64,000 bases of DNA. Origin: Distichodus sexfasciatus. Taxonomy: Eukaryota; Chordata; Actinopteri; Characiformes; Distichodontidae. Below, one piece after another: positions 48,976 to 62,200 of this stretch. The position numbers and the translations under genes were made by a program. The notes beneath the pieces are model-generated. The model made no database searches. It had not been told where the DNA came from and was given only the letters and a program-made list of their open reading frames with translations. Position 1 is the stretch's first letter; the number at the start of each line of letters is the position of its first letter. The stretch is taken from NCBI GenBank assembly GCA_032718565.1, contig JAVGVS010000043.1:2229557-2293556 (forward strand), read 5' to 3'.

Positions 48976-49202
48976 ATTGCTTGGTGTGATCAGAAGGTTG
49001 CAGGTTCGAATCCAGGGCCGGTAAAGTTACCACTGAGGTACTCATGAGCAAGGTAGCGTCCCAAAGCACTGCTCTCCGGGCACTTGTTAGCTGCCCGGTG
49101 CTCCTTCACAGATGGGTCAAATTCAGAGGTCACATTATGTTGTGGTGCACTGTGTGCTGTGGTGTGTTCACAATAGCAAACAATCATTCACTTTCACTTT
49201 CA
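48976..49202 (+). repeat. tRNA-derived SINE, family A
   Basis: Keeps the B box AGGTTCGAATCCAGG, the body CTCATGAGCAAGGTAGCGTC and TGGGTCAAATTCAGAGGTCA, and the tail CACAATAGCAAACAATCATT. The A-box half of the head is cut off. Confidence 0.85.
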
Positions 49203-49482
49203 TGTGACCTGTAAAGAACCAACTAAATCCAACATTTAAAAATAGTACGTCATCACCATCTAGTGGTCTTTTATCACTTTCACATTTGAAATGTAACTTA
49301 TGGACATTTTCATGCTGACCTTTGGTTAACAGAAATAGTTGTACAGTATTGTCACAGCATAGCCATGACAGCCACGAAGAAACCCCTGTGTCTCTTGCTT
49401 GTGCCTGGGGACAAGATGATTGTGACCCCTTGACCTAGGGCCTCAGGACAACTGACTTTCACCCTCTGTACGGGGCAGCAGT

Positions 49483-49665
49483 AGTTTTAATGATCAGGGA
49501 ATTGCCCTGTGATCTGAAGATTGTTGGTTCAAATGACTTGGTACTTGGTAATGGTACCCTCCCTAAGATGCCCAGTGATCCTACACAGATTGGTGAAACA
49601 CAGAGGTCATATTTCATTCTGGTGCACTATGTGCTGTAGTCTGTTCCACAAAGACAATTGGTACA
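49483..49665 (+). repeat. tRNA-derived SINE, family A, diverged
   Basis: TGATCTGAAGATTGTTGGTT, CAGAGGTCATATTTCATTCT and GGTGCACTATGTGCTGTAGT follow the family order with many substitutions and deletions. Confidence 0.65.
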
Positions 49666-50399
49666 ATAACTACACACAGTACGCAGCACTAATGCTTTTT
49701 GGTAACAATCTTTTGATCTACTAGCATCTCTGAATTCCAACGTCATACCGGTTACGTCTTCAGTAAAGTATGCCTACCGTTACTGTAACATTGTAGGCGT
49801 ACGAGAGCTCTCCTTTGCAGCCGTCTTTGCCGTTGCAAAATTACTAGCATCATATTGTAAAACGGACATTATATAAAACACTTGACACGCAAATATTTCT
49901 GCACACGTATGTAACTGAATAAACCATATCGCTATGACAAGTATAATAACGCGCAAAATCTCCTACGTAGGTCCCAAAGCTGCAACCCTATAAGCTCTGG
50001 AGAATGAGGAAAAAAACAAACAAAAAAAAACTGTAATTTGAGTAAATTAATAACAAAGTACTTTTTTCAAATGGGAATTCTTTACTTTTACTGGTCATTT
50101 TTGAAAGTAATTGTTCTTGAGTACATATTTTCAGTACTCTATCCACCACATGCTGTAGTGATGGATTCAATTCCTCACCTATGTATATTTGTCTCACTGC
50201 AGCTGTTGACAGTGAAGCAGGATCCCTGTGTGATATCATACCCAGAAACAAGACCATCTCCAAGGTCACAACTTTGCACAGATTGCAGTACGGACTGGGC
50301 CACTCTTGACGCAGAGCCTTTGGACAACTGACCTGATTTCTCTCCCCTCAACGGCCCTGCAGCTACAAGTTACTGTGTACCTTGGTGGTCATTTACAAT
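49666..50399. other. Intergenic, no gene seen
   Basis: The opposing frames at 49988-50331 have no domain. Nothing else recognised. Confidence 0.5.
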
Positions 50400-50545
50400 T
50401 TCCTCTTTAATCAGATGCTCTTATCCACAAGCACTTCCATTTGCTTATTACAGGGAGCCTCACTGGAGCAATTTGGGATTAACGGTCTTGCTCAGAGGCC
50501 CAACTATGTTTTCAGTCTTTCCCAGGACTTGAATCTCCCAATCTT
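50400..50545 (+). repeat. SINE-like fragment
   Basis: CAGATGCTCTTATCCACAAG, ACGGTCTTGCTCAGAGGCCC and CCAGGACTTGAATCTCCCAA recall the V-SINE type body (tail order: unsettled tRNA-like remnant, then AT-rich). Confidence 0.5.
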
Positions 50546-51240
50546 ATAGTCACCAAAAAACTAAAACTGAAAAAAAGGACTTAAGTAGCTTACAAAAACA
50601 CACCTACAATGAAAATAATTCACTGCAAACATATAGCATAATATCTGCAGCTGAGTTGCGACTATTTTCTGTATTTTTACAAGCGTACCACATTTGATAT
50701 TTACAGTACAACACTGCAATTATGTAATACAGTATGTCACCATAAAAGTATTTGACATTGTAATACTGTGACTGTGCTGTGTTGCCTATTGCAAATGTTT
50801 GCCTTTTTGCAAAGCAATACTTTTATCTAAAAAATTTGTAAAACTTTTGCAGAATGTTCAGCTTTCTGTATCTTTTAGCCTATTTTTGGTCCTTTGGCAT
50901 GGTAGATTCAGAAAGCATTACTATGAAACGAAGAAAAACTCTACTTTTAAGAATTGTAAAATAGCCCCTTGTTTTTCATAGCCCCTTTGACTGAATCCCA
51001 TTGAAAAACCAGAGCAGAGGAAACATGAGAATTCAGTTAATACTCAGAATGCTTTACATACAATGTGTTACTGTGTTTGCAAAGAACTTACGTGCAACTG
51101 ATTTATAGCCTCTTTTTAAAGTATTTTACCATTTTAAAAGTACAGTAAAATACTGCAGGGAAAAATTGTATGCACAGCAACTGGTTGCCATGTAAGCAAT
51201 ATTCTGTAACCTAGTCAAAGAAGAAGCACAAAAAGAACAT
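50546..51240. other. Intergenic, no gene seen
   Basis: AT-rich, no exon or repeat family recognised. Confidence 0.5.
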
Positions 51241-53154
51241 AGGAAGGGCACGTATACATGTATTTCTCCATTTATTTTATGAAAAACCAATTTACTCGGC
51301 ACAGAAGAGATTCCAGGTAGGCAAATACATCAAGTGCTTGCCTCTCTCAACCCAGCCTGAAGCCCCAACCCCCTGCTCCACGTCTCCGAACACAAGCCTA
51401 AAGCTACTTACACTGAATCCTCGCTTTGCTTGGTGGCTGTCACTGTTCCAATGGCTGACATTTACAGGAAGTTAACTATAAACCGCTCAAAAAGGTATAA
51501 GAAAGATACAACGCATGCATGTCAAAGATAAAAATTAAACATTTGTTTTCCAAAATATAAAAAGGAGCTCTTTTTTTTTTTTTTTTTTTTAAATCAGGGC
51601 CTAAAAAACGATTCATCTGTTTATATATAATTGTATTATATTTATATATATATATTGTTTTCAGTCTGTTTCTAAAAGATATTACTCTGATGATACAACC
51701 TAATGGGGCTTAATGGTGAGCATTGGGGAAAGGCAATTTGGGCATTTCTCTAAAGAAAACTTCAACAGATATGAACAAAGTATTGAGTGTGAGCAAAAAA
51801 AAAAAAAAAAAAAAGAACTTAAGGTGTTCCAAAATTTTGGCAGACATAAGAACGTCTGTTAGTGTTTTAGTGTAAAAGATTATTGTCCTCGCTATTTTTC
51901 TCCAACAGACATTAAGGCAAACAGCATCTTCAGCGTAATGGTAAAACATTTTTATGTCACCTCAAAGAGAAACAATCCTGGCACAAAACCAATGCAGTCA
52001 AAAACCACCCTTTTTTAAAACAGGTGAACTGATATGAGGGAACAGTGGGTTACTAGTGGCTGGACTTACTGGGGCACTTAGCATTGATTTATTTGTTTTA
52101 AAAGGTATTTATGATGAGAAACTTGTTACATTCAGAAATTAATTTGCACAACCATGACTAAAAGGAAGACTGCGATTTACTGATCATTGTCCAAAACCTC
52201 AAAGGAGACAGAAAGTGAGCAAAGCCTGGTTTCTTTACAATTATACAGCAGTCAGAGTCATTCTGCCACTTCCAGGATAAAGCCACCGGCTGTACTGATG
52301 TTACATCAGACCACACTGGGAGTTTCTTCAGGGGTTTGAGCATACAATTGTGAAAATGTATAGCGAAGGAAGACAAGTAACCACATTGCATCGTGTGTTC
52401 AATCAGCATTTCTTATTTAACACCTTTCCCCTCAAAAAATATTCATGGAGCCAAAAATATTCTAAATGTCACCTAGAACTATCCCCTCTTTACACTTCAG
52501 CTTAAAAATGAAAATTCCTTTTAAGAGCTTGTAATATTTAGCAAGTATTGATCGAAAGATTACAGAGCCCTACATCAACATGCACACTGAAACCAATGCA
52601 ACCTGACAGATTTTTCTGAACAAAAAGTACACCTCTATCTGGCATTTCAGGACAAAATCGTAAAAAAAAATGGCACAAAGATTGGCAAAGAGAAAAAGAA
52701 TGAAACAAAGGAAGAAAATAAATACAACAGAGCCTGCAGGGAAGAGAGGTTTGAGGGATGAAATGAAAAGGGGTGGAACAGAAAAGTTCAGTGAACTTCC
52801 ATTATCTCTTTCTTGCACAGAGATGTTACTTATTTCTTTGTAACGCATCAAACATAAAAAACGTCGCAGTTTAGGCTACGAGGGTTTTCCATTTTCTTCC
52901 CACAGTACGCTTCAAAAAAGCTTTTCCTTGTTCATATTTATAGTTTGGTTGACTTGAACGTCCCTTTTTTAGAGTCAGTGGAAATAGATGGTTTACTCAT
53001 TCTTGCCATTTTTCCCCCCATAATGGTATTTAATAGAAAAATTTCTGACATGACGCATTTTCATTGTTCCTTTTTCCTCTGTCGTAAAAAAAGTCTCAGA
53101 GAAACAACCACGACTGCATACATTAAAAAAGTAAAAATAGTGAATAAAAAGAGA
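51241..53154 (-). other. brd3: Probable brd3 3'UTR
   Basis: The region downstream of the brd3 stop has no introns or coding signature and is T-rich on the transcribed strand. Candidate poly(A) signals (AATAAA on the minus strand) lie near 51271-51276 and 52087-52092, among others. The end is a guess based on the leftmost of these. Homopolymers at 51571-51590 and 51797-51815 fall inside it. Confidence 0.45.
51571..51590. repeat. Poly(T) run
   Basis: About 20 consecutive T on the plus strand. On the minus strand this is an oligo(A) run within the probable brd3 3'UTR, where oligo-dT could prime internally. Confidence 0.9.
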
Positions 53155-53273
53155 TCAGTCAGAGTCACTGCTGTCTGAGGTGGAGCCACTGGAGCTGCTG
53201 CTGGCTGAGTCTGAGGAGCTGCTGCTTCCACTGAGGCGTGAAGGTCCTGAACCCGGTCCAGAGCCACCCTTCT
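53155..53273 (-). CDS. brd3: brd3 coding exon 10, Ser-rich tail and stop
   Basis: After a CTCCAG acceptor it reads KGGSGPGSGPSRLSGSSSSS then DSASSSSSGSTSDSSDSD and TGA (53155-53157). It matches the conserved BRD3 C-terminus. Phase 1 is compatible with exon 9 directly, giving Gln 624 at the joint, where human has Glu. Confidence 0.88.
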
Positions 53274-56200
53274 CTGGAGGCGGAAAAAGAGAGAGAGGGA
53301 GAGGAAAAATACATTAGAGATGAAATTCATCAGGAATATTAAAATCATCCAATAATTGGTATTCCATATAAAATGATTGTGTGATTTAGCCACACTTGAT
53401 AAAATTGATTTTGGATATCAGTTAACTGTTTAAGATGAAACATTCAACATTTTCAAGCTGAATACTAAATCTGAGAATCTTTCCCTGGATTAAATAATCT
53501 CTGATCATCCTGACTTTGGTTTAAAACCAGGTGCAACACTCTAACTCCTGATATGACTTCATATAACTGTGTCAAATACTCCAGCTGACTATTTTAGAAT
53601 CATGCCTGGTTCTAGTTCAAGGAAAGTTAGTCTCATTTGCTACATTTCAAGATAGTTCTTATTTCAGACGGCAGAGCTAAAGTAACACCAAGCACTTACT
53701 GCTTAAGCAATTTGTGATTTGAAATAATGGAGAAAAGGGCATCCTATTTAACTGAGCAAGACCACTCCATTCTGGTTTGTAAACTTATTGGATTAAAAAT
53801 TAGTTTTCCGATCAGCCTCACACTTTTTTAAAAAGTATTTTTCCACAGGGTCTCTGTACTCTGATAACACCACTAAGATGTAGTCAGGCGTTATTTGAAA
53901 TTTGCATCAATTGTTAATGCAGATTTATTTAAATGACAACTCAAGTGATGTACAAGTTGACATTTCCACGACAGACGAGTAGACCGCTGACTTCACACGG
54001 TTATGGTTCATGTTCAGGTCCTCCTATTTTCTGCCTCTTTATTAGGATCCAAACATCAGTTTTAGGCCAAGTTCACACTGCCATGCTGAAGTGACTCAAA
54101 TCGGATTTTTTGCCTCAATGTGACACAGATCTGATCTTTTCAGGGCTGTGTGGCCACGCAAATCTGATCTTTTCAAAACCGATTTGAGTGACTTCAGCAT
54201 GGCAGTGTGAACGTAGCCCTAATGCTCTTATTTTTGGAACAAACCCTCCGAATTAACTGAATCCAGTATCATAGCATTTTTAGAACAAAAGCTTACGGCC
54301 CGAGTGGGAGTGAAAGTGGGAACGCACATACATGTCTTAGCTTTCTTTTAACTGGAACCAGGCCAGGGACTTTTCAGACTTATTTCGACTGCACACTGCA
54401 CACACTCTGCTGGCTGACTCGTTCTCCTCTGCACTGCACAGGTCAGAGATGAGGACTTACGTAAATGTTTCCTCTGTTTCTTCTGTAAACAGGACTTGAC
54501 GTATCGCTCTAGCTCACGCAGGGTGGAAGGTTTAAGCGTCTCAAAGTCAATCTCGATCTCGTCGGGGTTGGAGTCTCGGAGCGAGGGCTCCCGGGTCTGG
54601 ATGATGTGAACCACGCGGCCCAACTTCTCCCCGGGCAGCCGGTTGATGTCTAGGCTCAGCTGCCGCTTCTCGTCGTAGGTCATGGGCAGTGCAGAGTCCT
54701 CGTCGTCAGATTCATAGCCCGGTCCCCCTCTACCGCCCTTCTTTGGTTGCCTGTGAATGGTTAAGAAAGCCAGCAGTCGTGAGTTGAACCTTGTGTTACT
54801 ACAGTCATCATCTAGGCCAGTCTCCTAGACACTAAAGGTTACTGGTATTGATTATTGCTAGTTAACGGGGCGATAAGCAATATTTGTAACCAATATGCAA
54901 AAAACATGTTTAACATTTTACAAACACCAAGATCAGCTGAAACTCTCTTCTGCTTCTTGGAGCTTCACGCTGCTCTCGTGTGTGAGTGTGAGTGAGCTGA
55001 CTGGCTTCTACTCGTGTGACATATAGCTAATTAGAGACTGTTGTGGGCGGGACATTAAAAGAAGCAGCAAGTCCAGAGCAAACGGCACAGAGCCACAGTG
55101 AACAGACCACAGAGGCAGCAGTAGAGCCACAGTAGTGCACCTTGTAATAACATCGGTGATGGTCAAAATATGATACAGATAATCAGCAAAATGTTTACTA
55201 ATTGCCCCGGCAGATAATTGGTCCACCCCTACTAGTCAGTATTTAAGTTCAGCCCAAAACCATATCTAGTGACGTTTTCACATTACTGAAAGTTTTCCAA
55301 AGCTTCCGATTTGTACAACAGTCCAAACTTTCCTTAACATTTCAATCAAATTTTGGGTGAAGGATGATGGTCTACTTGTAAGATACCTGCCTACGCACAA
55401 AAACACGGCATGTTCAAGTCCAGCTCTCCTACTGCCCGAGCTACCACTATTAAGTAATAATAAATAAATAAGTGACAAAACACATGTTCCCTACCTAGGG
55501 TCATTTTCGTTTCGTTTTTTCCATTGACCTGATTACAAAACAATGCTTAGACTCAGTGTGGACCTGATCTAGAAGCATAACGTTATCACCTTTCAAGTGT
55601 CTATGACGTTTTTCGTACAAAACTACAGTCTGAGGCTTCAGTCTCTGTATCTGTGATTCTTTGCTGTTGGCCATAAGGCGCGTTTCATTTTGGGAGAGCC
55701 TGAAACCAATTTGGCCCCTGAGCAAGACCCTTAACTTCAAGTTGCTCCAGGGAAAACCGTTTGTATAATTAGTGGAGTCTCTCTGAATAAGAAGTTAATT
55801 TTTGATTAAAGAAGTAAACCAGTGGCAAAAACATTGCACAGATGAAAGCCACCATTTAGCCAAAATCACATCCATCCAAATACAAACCAGACCTAAAATG
55901 TGATGTGACCTGTAATACGGTTACACGTTTTAAATGAGTTAAAAACAAACAATTCTTGTTAAAGTGTGAGCAACCAATTTAGCAGGATGGTAATTATATG
56001 ACTAAAAGCTTTGCTGAATTGCCAATAGTTTTACCAGCAAAACTAAAACCAATCTCTGAGCAATAAAATAAATAAAACAAAACAACCGAGTAATGTGATC
56101 ATCAGACAGCACTGGTACGCAGTCACTGGGGATACTTTGAGTGTAATGAAAGACCTAGGTTCATATATTACTCACAATTCATAATTAATACAGTATTTAA

Positions 56201-59200
56201 AAAATGACATGATAAACCCCTAACTATGAAAAGCCCGAGTCAAATGTGACAAAGCCAGAAAGGAGGAATACAAGAGAACCTGTTGCCAGTGACAGTGCTG
56301 TTTGCTTTCTTGGCAGGGCCTTTCTTCTGCTGGCTCTGTTTTGCAGGTTGCCCTGCTTTCGCCTTCTTGTCGTCGTCAGGCTTGCCTTTGTTGTGCTTGT
56401 TATCTGGTTTTTTCTTGTCCTTCTCCTTCCTCTCTTTCTTCTTCTTTGGTTTACTGACAGGGGCTTGTGAGAGAGCAGCGAGCTGCTCATGGACAGCTTT
56501 CAGCTGGGGATAGAGGCAGAGAAAATATAGGAGCGGGATCAGTGATCTGGTCAAACTGAGAAAACGAAGCATGATTGCATCAAGCTATACAAGGGTCAAG
56601 ACAAGACACGGACAGACTGATTAGTGGACCAACTGTGAGTTTTACTCTTTAGAGCATTTGATAAACAATTGCTTTTGGTACGATAAGAGAACAGGTCTGT
56701 TTATATGAGCAAAACACCGCAGCGCACATCTTTGAAAAGTAGGTTCAAAGTTATTTAGATGGATAAAACTGACAATAAAAGTGTGGCATTTGGGGAGAAA
56801 GAGCGCAGAGAGAAGCAAATGTAATGTTTTGTGAACAAACTCATGCATATCACAAGATCCTTCTCTTTAGCTCAAATCTGACCTTCAATGCTAAAAGAAA
56901 GCAACTAATAAAACCTTTCTATGGAGAGGTTTCAGTTTTGAGATTTAAACCTACATCTATGCTTTCTTTAGGGATGCAACAGTACAGTGTGCCCATGGTT
57001 TGCTACGCATCATGTTTTTTGGGCCAAGGTAACGGTACGGTGTCGGTTTATTAATGTTATCTTAGCTCTAACATCCAGTAGGTTCTTTGCCTACTACTGC
57101 TCACACTTGCGGAGACAATATTACATGTAAAAATAATTTAAGGCATGGATAAAATCAAACCAGAAAATTTACTATAAAAAATGGAACACACCATATTTAC
57201 AAAAACAGGCAATGTATAAAGTGAATAAATTTTGCTATTTTTATATTTTCTCCCTATTGGTTCCTCTCTAAGGCTATGTAAACATGACAACAATTGTGGT
57301 ATTTTTCTTTTCAAAACGTTTACCGTCCATACAAGTATCGTTTCACAGCTAGAGTCCAATGGACGGAAATCCGTCGTAGTGACGGAGAACTTTGATCCCT
57401 GACAATACGTGCACAATGACCATACTTAAAAATGAAAGTTTAACTATCGCTGTTCACATGGGTGCATTGAACCAAACAGGCCGTACCGAACTGTTCGGCA
57501 AAATACTGAAAACCGTTGCATTCCAAGCTTTCTTTATCCCAAGTCACGATAAAGGTCTTTCAAAAATCTCACTCATCCTCACACATGCCGTTTTAACCGT
57601 TTCCTGTATAGCATCCAGCATTTTACCTTTGTGAAATATTGTAATTGCTGTTTAACATGTATATGTTGTTGAAAACAGCAAGGACAGAAGTGAGTATACT
57701 AAATAAACAATCACACTTCAGCCATGCGGCCTCTCTTGGCTATTATTCAAAATACACTAATAAGAAGTCAACAGCGTAAGGAAGAGTTAGTGCTAAAACA
57801 CCTCAACGACAAAGACATTAAAGAACATAACATGAATCACAGCATCTAAAAGTTTACAATACACATATGACAAACAGAACAGAGACTGGGATGACATACA
57901 GTAGAGTGGTTACAGAGGGTTTTATGATCAATAAGAGTGCTTCAAAGATAGAGGTGGGAACTTATATTACTTAGATTTTATCAGTATCAATGACCTTGTC
58001 GATTCTGCCTATCAATCCAATTTCTCATCAATTCTCTTATCGATTCCCGAGTAGCCTTTTGAGTGTGAAAAAAGTTGTTCTACACACTCTTCTGCACCAA
58101 AAGCAGCCATTTTATTTTTCCCCAAAACAATGTCTGCACAAGACTGTGAACATGAACACACTCATATTAAGAGTTTTTATTATGCAGAGACAGTCTATGG
58201 CTTAGTAGTATGAAGAAAAATAAGGTTAGTGCCAGGTGGAAACACTTCTTTACCCATTTGGAAATAGAATAAAATTAAAATTTGATAAATAATGCATTTT
58301 TCTACATTCATTTTAACATTATAAAATGGGGAAAAATATTTTCTGACTAATGGAAAATTAAGAAATACTGAAGTTTTGGCAATGTTTGAACATTTGGAGT
58401 ATAATACATTTGTATATTACATTTATAATACATTTGAACTATAACTCATTGTTGACTCACTTCTAGGAGAGAAGTACATTTTTGCCATGAGAGTGTTCCA
58501 TATAAAAGCTGCGGCACAATAGCGCTGTGGACGCACGTGGGGAATAAATAAATATCAAGCGAACTGTGAGTAAAACGCTGGTTGTTTTTGTTATTTATTG
58601 GCTAAAATATAAGATTTAACTGAACTGCAACATTTTAGTGAATGTTGGACTTCCTGTGAGAGTCATGCGCGCTACCAAACGCAGCGTGTGTGTGTTTACA
58701 TCACGAAAAATCATTTATGCGTCATAACTCCTTGTGGTTCAAGGTCAAGTCGCAGAGAGTGTGACGTAGTGTACTGCGACGCAAAACTTAGGAGAAACCA
58801 GGAAATGTTGTGCTGGGAAACTGGAGAATCGTTAAGAAGAATCGATAACGTTGGAGGTGTACAATGCCGTGGGAACTGATCATTTGAAACCGGTTCTCAG
58901 TCGGAACCGGTTTTCGATTCCCACCCCTATTCGAAGACTTGAAGGACTGGGAGAGGTTAAAAACTCAGCTCAGTGTTGAGGTTGAGCAGATGAGAGCATT
59001 AAAACCATCATTTACATTACTGTGGGTTTACATCAACAGATCCAAGTGAATGTTTTTGAAAGACTCAAATTAAGGATCTTTTTTTTCTTTCGGCTTCTCT
59101 CGTTCGGGGCCGCCACCGTGGATCCACTGCCTTGTTCCAGACTCAATGTTTACTAGCTTTACTGTATCTATTGAAGTAAAAGTAAATAAAATAAAAAATA

Positions 59201-62200
59201 ACATTGATAAATAATTATAAATAATGCTGATTGGTGAAAATCCCATGCAGTAAATTAGATAGCTACATATCAAATAAAGTAAAAAATTGTTAGTGTTACA
59301 TTTATTAATTGTTCTTTGGTAAATTTATTCACTTAAATTTCCCTTAACCATCACAGAGAAACTTGCTTAAGTCTACACATGTGACGAGACAAGTAGCTAC
59401 TGCCAACTGTAACACCAAGATTAGCAACAGATCCCGATATGCATCACTGGGCAAATAAAGCTTAATTTTTTAACACTGCTGGCGTAAACCCACAGTCACT
59501 GGTGACAAAAAGAGGGAGACAAATGTCTGCCAAAATAGGAGTGTGGCAATCAGGCCCCTCCCACTGTGCAGCTCCTCCCTCTATTGTCCAGGGAACAGTC
59601 AGAAAGTGTGGTGTGAAAAGGACGGACAAGAAAGTGGCACGAAAGACAAAAAGGCTCAGGCCCTGAGCGGACGTCTGGACAAAAGTTTAGGATAGTTGAA
59701 CCATGTTCTGAAACCCACCTGTTCCGCACCCACCTGTTCCTGCAGCTCGGCAAGCCGCGTGGCTCTCTCCTCCTCAGAGTCGGAGCTATCCGAGGTGGAG
59801 GAGTCGCCGCTGCTTTCACTGCTTGCCGTGCTTTTACTGACCACGGCCGCTCCTCCAGGACCGCCGGGCCCCGTCACATCTGCCGTCTCGTCGGGCATCT
59901 TGGCGAAGCGCATCTCAAACACGTCCTGTGTAGAGAAAGGAAAGGTGCAGGGGAGTTAAAATTGGCTTGAGTTTTTATTATGCAAAGACATTCTCTGGCT
60001 TTATACTGGGAAGAAAAAATTAGGTTAGTGCCAGACGGAAACACATCTTTATACTTGGTATCCATCGGCATAAAGAATAAATTAACTAATACGTTTTTCT
60101 CTATATATTTTTTCCTATTGATTACTCTCCAACATTATAGAATGGGAAAAGTCTTGGGTAATTTTGAGTCGATATGAACATGCAGAGCAGCATCACAATA
60201 TCACGATGAACATGCGTTACACTGAAAACATCAATTAATTGTTGTATTGTGAGTAGAATAGAACGCTGGTTGCTGTTGTTCATTATCAGCTAAAATATTA
60301 CTTTTGTCTGTGATAAAAAGGAAGATTTGACTGAACTGGAACTTACGTAGCTGATCGGCGAGTCTGCATAATTAACATTCTAATAAGGAGGCTACTGAAG
60401 TGGGCTATCCAAAATTTCTATACCTTGCTTAATGATAACACTTCGTAGACAGTGAGTTTGCAATGTGTACCCGCCCTGTCGATTTTTTCTTCTTATCGGA
60501 TCTGCATTTATGTCGAATATGCCTATGAGTTTGATTGACGGAATTGTTCAATGGACGGAAACTGCCAGAAAACTTTAATCACTGTAAATGTGCACGGGCA
60601 CTATTATTCATCCACATGCTTTATGAACACTGATTCAGACTTAACAACTTCTAACAACTGTTCCACAGCTTAGGCAGCATCCAAGAAATCTGGTCACCCT
60701 GAGACAATCAGAATCTAAGAACTAGAAGGAAAACTTGTCTAAGGACCCAAATGACCTTTGTGGACACAAGATGTGAAAAGCGTCAGATAAACCGTCTGGA
60801 GCAACAAACATTCAGGGAGGCAGACAAGATTATGATCTTGGTTGTGAATCTCTGCATAGGACAATTATGCTCCCTTTCTCTTGTGCTAAACTAGTTGAAA
60901 AAGGAACAAAGTTGACCAACACTAATAGTAATTGTTAATGCATTTTCTAGTCAAATGTTGACGTTAACTCACCTGTAGTTTTCTTGCCATGGCTACCACT
61001 TCGTGATCTGGTGGGTTGTACTTGTAACAATTTGAGAACATTAACCGCACATCTGCAGCAAAGCACTGCGCGTCTGGGTATTCCCGATTGTCCATCTTTT
61101 TCTGAAAAAGATATAAAAAATGAAATAATCTCACAAAGGCCTTACATCAGTTATTCTAAACATGTTCTAGATGAAGTAAACTGTCCTAAAGGGGCAAGAT
61201 CTGAACCAAAAGATCTGTCTTGTTTAGCCAAATCAAATGTCTAGATCAGCTGTGCTAAAACTTGTCTTAACAGCTTGCAAAGCAAATTTGTTTTGTATGC
61301 ACATAGAAAATGTCAAATTATATGTTGTAACCGCCAAGTCATACTCAGCACAAAAAAGAAATAAGCTTTATATGATATACTGTGTTTGTGTCTTGCTATA
61401 AAACTTGAATGTGCATGCTGAGACATGATGGATGCTACAAAAAGCATTTACTTTATCGCAGCAAAAGTAAAAGGTGACTTTAAAAGTGTGAAATAAACTT
61501 CCATGTGTTCAGTATCGTGACAAACAGCTCAAAAGTCTAAGAATGTAGATTAGATCTACGCCTAAAGTATGTAGATATATTTATATAACAGTAGTTATAC
61601 CAAATGACATTGTAATGCTCCGCTAAATGAAAAGTTACATTTAACAGGAAAACGTGAATTTGTACCCCTCTGCATGAAGTGTTAAACTCTTCAGCTTATA
61701 ATATTGCAAAGGTGAGACTTGAGCTACGCACTTTGACTGTGCTTAAGTCCATGGGATTTTTGATAATGTCGTGGTAGTCGTGCAGCTGCAGAGCCTCGGC
61801 GTCAACCGGTTTATAAAAGGGCCAGGCGTAGGCGGCGTGCTTCTTGGAGAGCATTTCCTTGAGGATGACGTCGCAGTATCTGAGGTGTTCGGTCATCCGG
61901 CTGCGCTTGCCCCCGTGTAGTGCTGCCTCTCCTTCTTCCAAGTCTTTCTTGGGAGGTTTGATGGGGCGTCCGCTGCTCTCCCTGCGCGACGCCACCTTGC
62001 CCTGCTTGGCCTCAGACAAAGGAGTGGGCGACTCGCTCCGGCTGGCCGTGATGGCAGAGGTAGTTGGGGTGGTGGTGTCTGCTTTCCTCTTTACCCCTTT
62101 CTTCTGGGAAACAGAAGCATCTGGAGGTCAGGTACCTTCACATGCAAAACATTTTTTCTATGCATTTTCCCTCCAAAAGAAATCACTGGTTACAATTTAC

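Noticed and set aside
53061..53393. 110-codon minus-strand frame with a hydrophobic C-terminal half
   Set aside because: It is an off-frame reading of brd3 exon 10, its acceptor region and 3'UTR. The correct frame gives the conserved Ser-rich BRD3 tail.
54348..54460. Alternative brd3 C-terminus by reading on after KKQRKHL
   Set aside because: A strong donor (GTAAGT) lies at 54460 and the downstream exon 10 restores the conserved tail. The read-through tail has no conserved features and would need intron retention.
56224..56513. Arg-rich minus frame and hydrophobic Leu/Phe-rich plus frames
   Set aside because: Shadows of the Lys-rich brd3 exon 8, where AAG-rich codons read as Arg/Gly or, antisense, as Leu/Phe.
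59696..59959. Plus-strand frame opposite brd3 exon 7
   Set aside because: Antisense of the Ser/Glu-rich segment; the minus strand is the conserved one.
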